This document shows positions 9,174 through 12,214 of a DNA stretch of 12,214 bases, in pieces; the first letter of the stretch is position 1, and each line of letters starts with the position of its first letter. The stretch is from Labilithrix luteola (GTDB lineage: Bacteria; Myxococcota_A; Polyangia; Polyangiales; Polyangiaceae): the NCBI GenBank assembly GCA_026225435.1, contig JAMFST010000036.1:1-12214 (forward strand), in the 5' to 3' direction. The position numbers and the translations under genes were made by a program. The notes beneath the pieces were generated by a model. The model saw nothing but the letters and a program-made list of their open reading frames with translations. It made no database searches and had not been told where the DNA came from.

Positions 9174-9777
9174 GCGCGGCGTAGTCCTCCGGGAGGTCCA
9201 CATCGAGCAGCACGTGGTCGCTCGGCATGGCGAAGGTGCGCACCAGATCGGCGTTGCGAGAGATGAACTGGCGGCAGCCGAAGTCGCCGCCTCGTTCGCA
9301 GATCGTCGCGAGGCTCACGCGTGGCAGGACGATCGGGTTCCCGCGGGCGCCGCCGTACGTCGGGACATGCACGTGAGCGGGGTCCGAGAGGAAGGCGTGC
9401 GCGATGAGCTCGAGATCGAACGGCGTCAACGCCGGTTGGTCGCCGAGGCACACCATCACCCCCTCCGACGGAGCGGCGAGCGCTCCCAGCGCCGCGTTCA
9501 CCGTGGTCATCTGCCCTTCCTCGTAGCGCGGGTTGCGCACGAAGCGGACAGGGAGCCCGTCGAGCGCGGCCTCCACCGCGTCCGCGTCGTGGCCGGTCGC
9601 CACGACGATCTCGGCGAACGGCAAGCAAGCGACGGCCGACACCGCGTGGCGCACCAGCGGCGCCCCGCGCAAGGGCAGGAGCAGCTTGTTCGCCTCTCCC
9701 ATGCGCCGCGAGAGACCCGCGGCGAGCACCACGGCGGTCAGCCGTGCTGCGTCAGGCGCCTGGCTTCGCAGCCGCAT
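9160..9777 (-). CDS. mocA: MocA-like molybdenum cofactor cytidylyltransferase
   Basis: 205 residues. It transfers CMP from CTP to Mo-molybdopterin, giving the dinucleotide cofactor (MCD) used by xanthine oxidase-family enzymes such as CoxL. Seen: the nucleotide-binding loop LAAGLSRRMG (18-27) with Lys31 (the AAG-S-R form is typical of the CTP enzyme rather than the GTP enzyme MobA), the metal-binding CLGDQPAL (110-117), and ARGNPIVLPR (144-153). The start ATG at 9777 lies 26 bases inside the end of the xdhC-like gene, so the two are coupled. The context, directly behind CoxF/XdhC and a CoxL, supports MCD rather than MGD synthesis. The 3' end meets a decayed gene on the other strand. Confidence 0.9.
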   Translation of the reverse strand: MRLRSQAPDAARLTAVVLAAGLSRRMGEANKLLLPLRGAPLVRHAVSAVACLPFAEIVVATGHDADAVEAALDGLPVRFVRNPRYEEGQMTTVNAALGALAAPSEGVMVCLGDQPALTPFDLELIAHAFLSDPAHVHVPTYGGARGNPIVLPRVSLATICERGGDFGCRQFISRNADLVRTFAMPSDHVLLDVDLPEDYAALNPE

Positions 9778-10678
9778 GGCAGCAGGACGCCTTCTTCTTC
9801 TCCCCGAGCTTGACGAGGGTCCCCTCGGACACCACCGCCGGCACGAGCGCGGCGGCGCGGGTCGCCTCCGGCCTTCGCACCTGTCCGTGGCGCCGGCGCG
9901 TGCTGACGATCTCCGCCATGACCGAGAGCGCGACCTCCTCCGGCTGCCGGCCGCCGAGGTCGATCCCCGCCGGCGCCTGCACCCGCGCCAGATCCGCGTC
10001 GCTGACGTTGCGCTCCCGGAGCGAGGCGAACACCTGGTCGCGCCGCTTCTTGCTGGTGACGAAGCCGACGTACGGCAGCTGCAGCTGCAAGGCTGCCTCG
10101 AGCGACTCCTCGTCGAAGATCCCGTGCGTCGAGACCACCGCGAAGGCGTTGGTCGCGTCGGTCGGCGGGAGCGCCTTGAAGCTGCGCACCGTGTCGATCT
10201 CCGCGCCCATCTGCGGCCGGTCGCTGAGATCGACCGAGGTGACCGCGTAGCCCATCATCTTGCCGAGGTTGCACAGCGCGCGCGCCACCGGCGAGTTGCC
10301 GAAGACCAGGAGCCGTGGCTGCGCGAGGAAGGGCTCGATGTAGATCTCGAGCTCGCCGCCGCTGTAGCACTCCATGCGGTGGACGCTGCGGCCGGTGCCG
10401 TCGTCCCCGCTCGGCACGCTCTGGTCCGGCGTGATGCGCAAGAGGCGGCACTCGCCATCGAGGAGCGCGGTCTCGGCGGTGCGCCGCACGATCGGCTCGG
10501 CGCAGCTGCCGCCGATCCAGCCGACGAGGAGCCCCGCATCGGTGAGCACGGCCTTGTCGCCGGGCTTGGCCGACGTGGGGGCCACTGCGCGCACCACGGT
10601 GGCCATGACGAACGGCTCGCCCCGCGCGCGGAGATCCGCGGCGGCGGCAAGAGGATCGACGGACGGTGAATACTGCAT
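9752..10678 (-). CDS. coxF: CoxF/XdhC-type Moco insertion and protection factor
   Basis: 308 residues. XdhC-family proteins bind MCD/MPT, help its sulfuration and deliver it into the large subunit. The N-terminal XdhC/CoxI domain has the hallmark GGSCAEP at 56-62. The C-terminal Rossmann-like domain runs from RLLVFGNSPVARAL (about 122-135) to AGIDLGGRQPEEVALSVMAE (about 250-270). A Lys-rich tail ends KASCCHAAAKPGA with an adjacent Cys pair. The start is the ATG at 10678, preceded by AAGGGAG. The frame is open much further up (to 11302), but that overlaps coxL coding and has no similarity. It follows the form I coxL by 14 bases and precedes mocA with a 26-base overlap, so all three form one transcript. 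Confidence 0.9.
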   Translation of the reverse strand: MQYSPSVDPLAAAADLRARGEPFVMATVVRAVAPTSAKPGDKAVLTDAGLLVGWIGGSCAEPIVRRTAETALLDGECRLLRITPDQSVPSGDDGTGRSVHRMECYSGGELEIYIEPFLAQPRLLVFGNSPVARALCNLGKMMGYAVTSVDLSDRPQMGAEIDTVRSFKALPPTDATNAFAVVSTHGIFDEESLEAALQLQLPYVGFVTSKKRRDQVFASLRERNVSDADLARVQAPAGIDLGGRQPEEVALSVMAEIVSTRRRHGQVRRPEATRAAALVPAVVSEGTLVKLGEKKKASCCHAAAKPGA

Positions 10679-10686
10679 GATCGTCT

Positions 10687-10693
10687 CTCCCTT
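10687..10693 (-). promoter_or_regulatory. Ribosome binding site of the coxF/xdhC-like gene
   Basis: AAGGGAG on the minus strand, overlapping the coxL stop (TGA at 10693-10695) and 8 bases before the ATG at 10678. It settles the start against the much longer open frame. Confidence 0.7.
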
Positions 10694-12213
10694 CAGTCGG
10701 TGACGCCAGCGGCGCGCAGAAGGCGCCAGACCTTCTGCGGGGTGATCGGGATGTCGATGTGGCGGACGCCGAGGTGCCAGAGCGCATCGACGACCGCGTT
10801 GGCGATGGCCGGCGGCGCGCCCACGGTCGGCGACTCCCCGACCCCCTTGGCGCCGAGCGGATGATGCGGCGACGGGGTGATCGTCTTGCCCAGCTCCCAC
10901 TTCGGGCTCTCGACCGCGGTCGGCAGCAGGTAGTCCGCGAAGGTCCCGGTCAGGTTCTGCCCGTTCTCGTCGTAGACGATCTCCTCGTACATCGCGGGGG
11001 CAAGGCCCATCGTCAGGCCGCCCTCGATCTGCCCCTCGACGATCATCGGGTTGATGATGTGCCCGCAGTCGTCGACGGCCACGAAGCGGCGCACCTTGAT
11101 GTCGCCCGTCCCCTTGTCGATGTCGACGACGCAGATGTAGCTGCCGAAGGGGAACGTGAGGTTCGGCGGATCGTAATAGTCGGTCGCCTCGAGCCCGGCC
11201 TCCATCCCCTGCGGGTGGTCGGTGTAGGCCGCGAAGGCGATCTGCTGGATGGTCTTGTGCCGCTCCGGCGAGCCCTTCACCTGGAAGCGGTCGATGCTCC
11301 ACTCGAGGTCGTCCTCGCTCGCCTCGAGCAGGTAGGCGGCGATCTTCTTCGCCTTCGCCTTGATCTTGCGCGCGGCCATGGCGGCGGCAGCCCCCGCGGT
11401 GGGGGTCGAGCGGCTGGCGTAGGTGCCGAGACCGTAGGGCGCCGTGTCGGTGTCCCCTTCTTCGATCTGGATGTCCGACGCCGGTAGCCCGAGCTCCTCG
11501 GCGAGGATCTGCGCGTAGGTCGTCTCGTGCCCCTGCCCTTGCGACTTGGTGCCGAAGCGCGCCATCGCCTTGCCGGTCGGGTGGATGCGGATCTCCGCCG
11601 AGTCGAACATCTTGATGCCGAGGATGTCGTAGTCCTTCGACGGCCCCGCGCCGACCACCTCGGTGAAGCTGGAGATGCCGATCCCCATCAATTCGCCGCG
11701 CGCGCGCTTCTCGAGCTGCTCCTTGCGGAGCGCGCGGTAGTCGATCATCTCCATCGCCTTCTCGAGCGCCGCTTGATAGTTGCCGCTGTCGTAGTCCCAG
11801 CCGGTCGGAGATTTGTACGGGAACTGGTCGGGACGGATGAAGTTCTTCATCCGGAAGTCGGCCGGGTCCTCGTCGAGGTGGTGCGCCATGATGTCGGTCA
11901 TGCGCTCGATCATGTGGACCGCCTCGGTCACGCGGAACGAGCAGCGGTAGGCGACGCCGCCCACGGGCTTGGTCGTGTAGACGCCGTCGACGGTGACGTG
12001 CGCCGCCTTCATGTCGTACGAGCCGGTGCAGATGCTGTAGAGCCCCGCGGGGAACTTCGACGGGTTGGCCGCGCCGTCCGCCGCGAGGCGCTCGTGCAGC
12101 CGCAGACTCTGCGAGACCGGCACCTCGGCGTCCGCGTCGCCGTGCACCAGCAGCGTGGGCGGCGCGGCGGGGCCGACATGCGTGATCGGGCTCGCCTCCG
12201 CCGCGAGGTCGGC
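10693..12213 (-). CDS. coxL: Form I CoxL (aerobic CO dehydrogenase large subunit), C-terminal part only, fused to a hydrolase fragment; open at window edge
   Basis: From about 12066 down, this is a form I CODH large subunit: FPAGLYSICTGSYDM, then AYRCSFR (11932-11952), whose Cys binds the copper of the Mo-Cu site, GWDYDSGNY, VGAGPSK, TKSQGQGHETTYAQI, GLGTYASRSTPTAG, and KGVGES with the catalytic Glu (codon 10834-10836). The spacing from that Cys to the Glu is about that of known form I CoxL. About the first 345 residues of CoxL, including the GGGFG Moco-binding region, are missing. In their place the frame continues without a stop into an alpha/beta hydrolase segment and out of the window. 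A GTG at 12145-12147 is not a convincing start, since it splits the hydrolase motif. The product as written cannot bind Moco normally. Confidence 0.85.
   Translation of the reverse strand, partial: ADLAAEASPITHVGPAAPPTLLVHGDADAEVPVSQSLRLHERLAADGAANPSKFPAGLYSICTGSYDMKAAHVTVDGVYTTKPVGGVAYRCSFRVTEAVHMIERMTDIMAHHLDEDPADFRMKNFIRPDQFPYKSPTGWDYDSGNYQAALEKAMEMIDYRALRKEQLEKRARGELMGIGISSFTEVVGAGPSKDYDILGIKMFDSAEIRIHPTGKAMARFGTKSQGQGHETTYAQILAEELGLPASDIQIEEGDTDTAPYGLGTYASRSTPTAGAAAAMAARKIKAKAKKIAAYLLEASEDDLEWSIDRFQVKGSPERHKTIQQIAFAAYTDHPQGMEAGLEATDYYDPPNLTFPFGSYICVVDIDKGTGDIKVRRFVAVDDCGHIINPMIVEGQIEGGLTMGLAPAMYEEIVYDENGQNLTGTFADYLLPTAVESPKWELGKTITPSPHHPLGAKGVGESPTVGAPPAIANAVVDALWHLGVRHIDIPITPQKVWRLLRAAGVTD
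12073..12213 (-). other. Alpha/beta hydrolase C-terminal segment joined in frame to CoxL
   Basis: About 47 residues read EASPITHVGPAAPPTLLVHG then DADAEVPVSQSLRLHERLAA. This is the region around the acid residue of the catalytic triad in esterases of the BD-FAE/dienelactone-hydrolase type (ASPITHV, LLVHGDAD..VP..QS..L). It has no counterpart in CoxL. The change to CoxL sequence falls at about 12064-12078, within ADGAANPSK. The catalytic Ser region would lie beyond the window, and the final His region is absent, because CoxL begins where it should follow. It could be a real gene fusion by deletion or an assembly chimera. Confidence 0.65.
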
Positions 12214-12214
12214 C

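Noticed and set aside
8407..9813. Long + strand open frame opposite moaE and mocA
   Set aside because: Runs antisense to two conserved genes and shows only GC-driven composition. The short PEP mutase remnant lies inside this span but in other frames.
10679..11302. Longer upstream extension of the coxF/xdhC frame to 11302
   Set aside because: The added 200 residues overlap coxL coding in another frame and show no domain, while a strong ribosome site marks the start at 10678.

Overview
This is a high-GC bacterial window, roughly two thirds G+C by eye. Most of it is one molybdenum-hydroxylase island: structural genes for enzymes of the xanthine oxidase / aerobic CO dehydrogenase (CODH) family, together with the genes that make their molybdenum cofactor (Moco) and mature the enzymes. 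The sequence does not fix the organism. The GC content, codon use and gene set would suit a soil Myxococcota/Deltaproteobacteria-type or similar high-GC genome, but this is a guess.

Layout. 3-398 (+): the 3' end of an Ala/Pro-rich protein with a C-terminal membrane segment, unrelated to the rest. 6249 down to 399 (-): a tight operon coxS-coxL-coxM-coxD-coxE. The S-L-M order and the AYRGAGR motif at 4623-4643 mark the large subunit as form II, the CODH-like type whose substrate is usually unknown. CoxD (MoxR-type AAA+ ATPase) and CoxE (VWA protein) are the maturation pair. 7415 down to 6397 (-): moaA, broken by an apparent one-base frameshift near 7252-7256. 7506-8257 (+): moaB and moaD, divergent from moaA and coupled by a TTGA overlap. 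8892 down to 8395 (-): moaE with a His-rich tail. 10678 down to 9160 (-): a CoxF/XdhC-type insertion factor and the Moco cytidylyltransferase mocA. 12213 down to 10693 (-): the C-terminal part of a second large subunit, this time with the form I motif AYRCSFR (11932-11952), the signature of true aerobic CO dehydrogenase.

How the genes work together. MoaA starts pterin synthesis from GTP. MoaD and MoaE form molybdopterin synthase, which adds the dithiolene sulfurs. MoaB-type proteins adenylylate molybdopterin. MocA makes the cytosine dinucleotide form used by this enzyme family. XdhC/CoxF, CoxD and CoxE load and mature the large subunit. moaC and moeA are not in the window.

The most unusual aspect is the mosaic of broken pieces at block boundaries. 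The form I CoxL lacks about its first 345 residues and is joined in frame to the C-terminal part of an alpha/beta hydrolase (junction about 12064-12078). A BON-domain C-terminus lies directly behind moaD (8259-8372), on the right arm of a 12-bp inverted repeat. A decayed isocitrate lyase/PEP mutase-family gene lies between moaE and mocA (8927-9173). Either the island has been rearranged and is losing pieces, or the assembly is chimeric in places. Reads spanning the joins would tell which. No tRNA, rRNA, CRISPR array or insertion sequence was seen.
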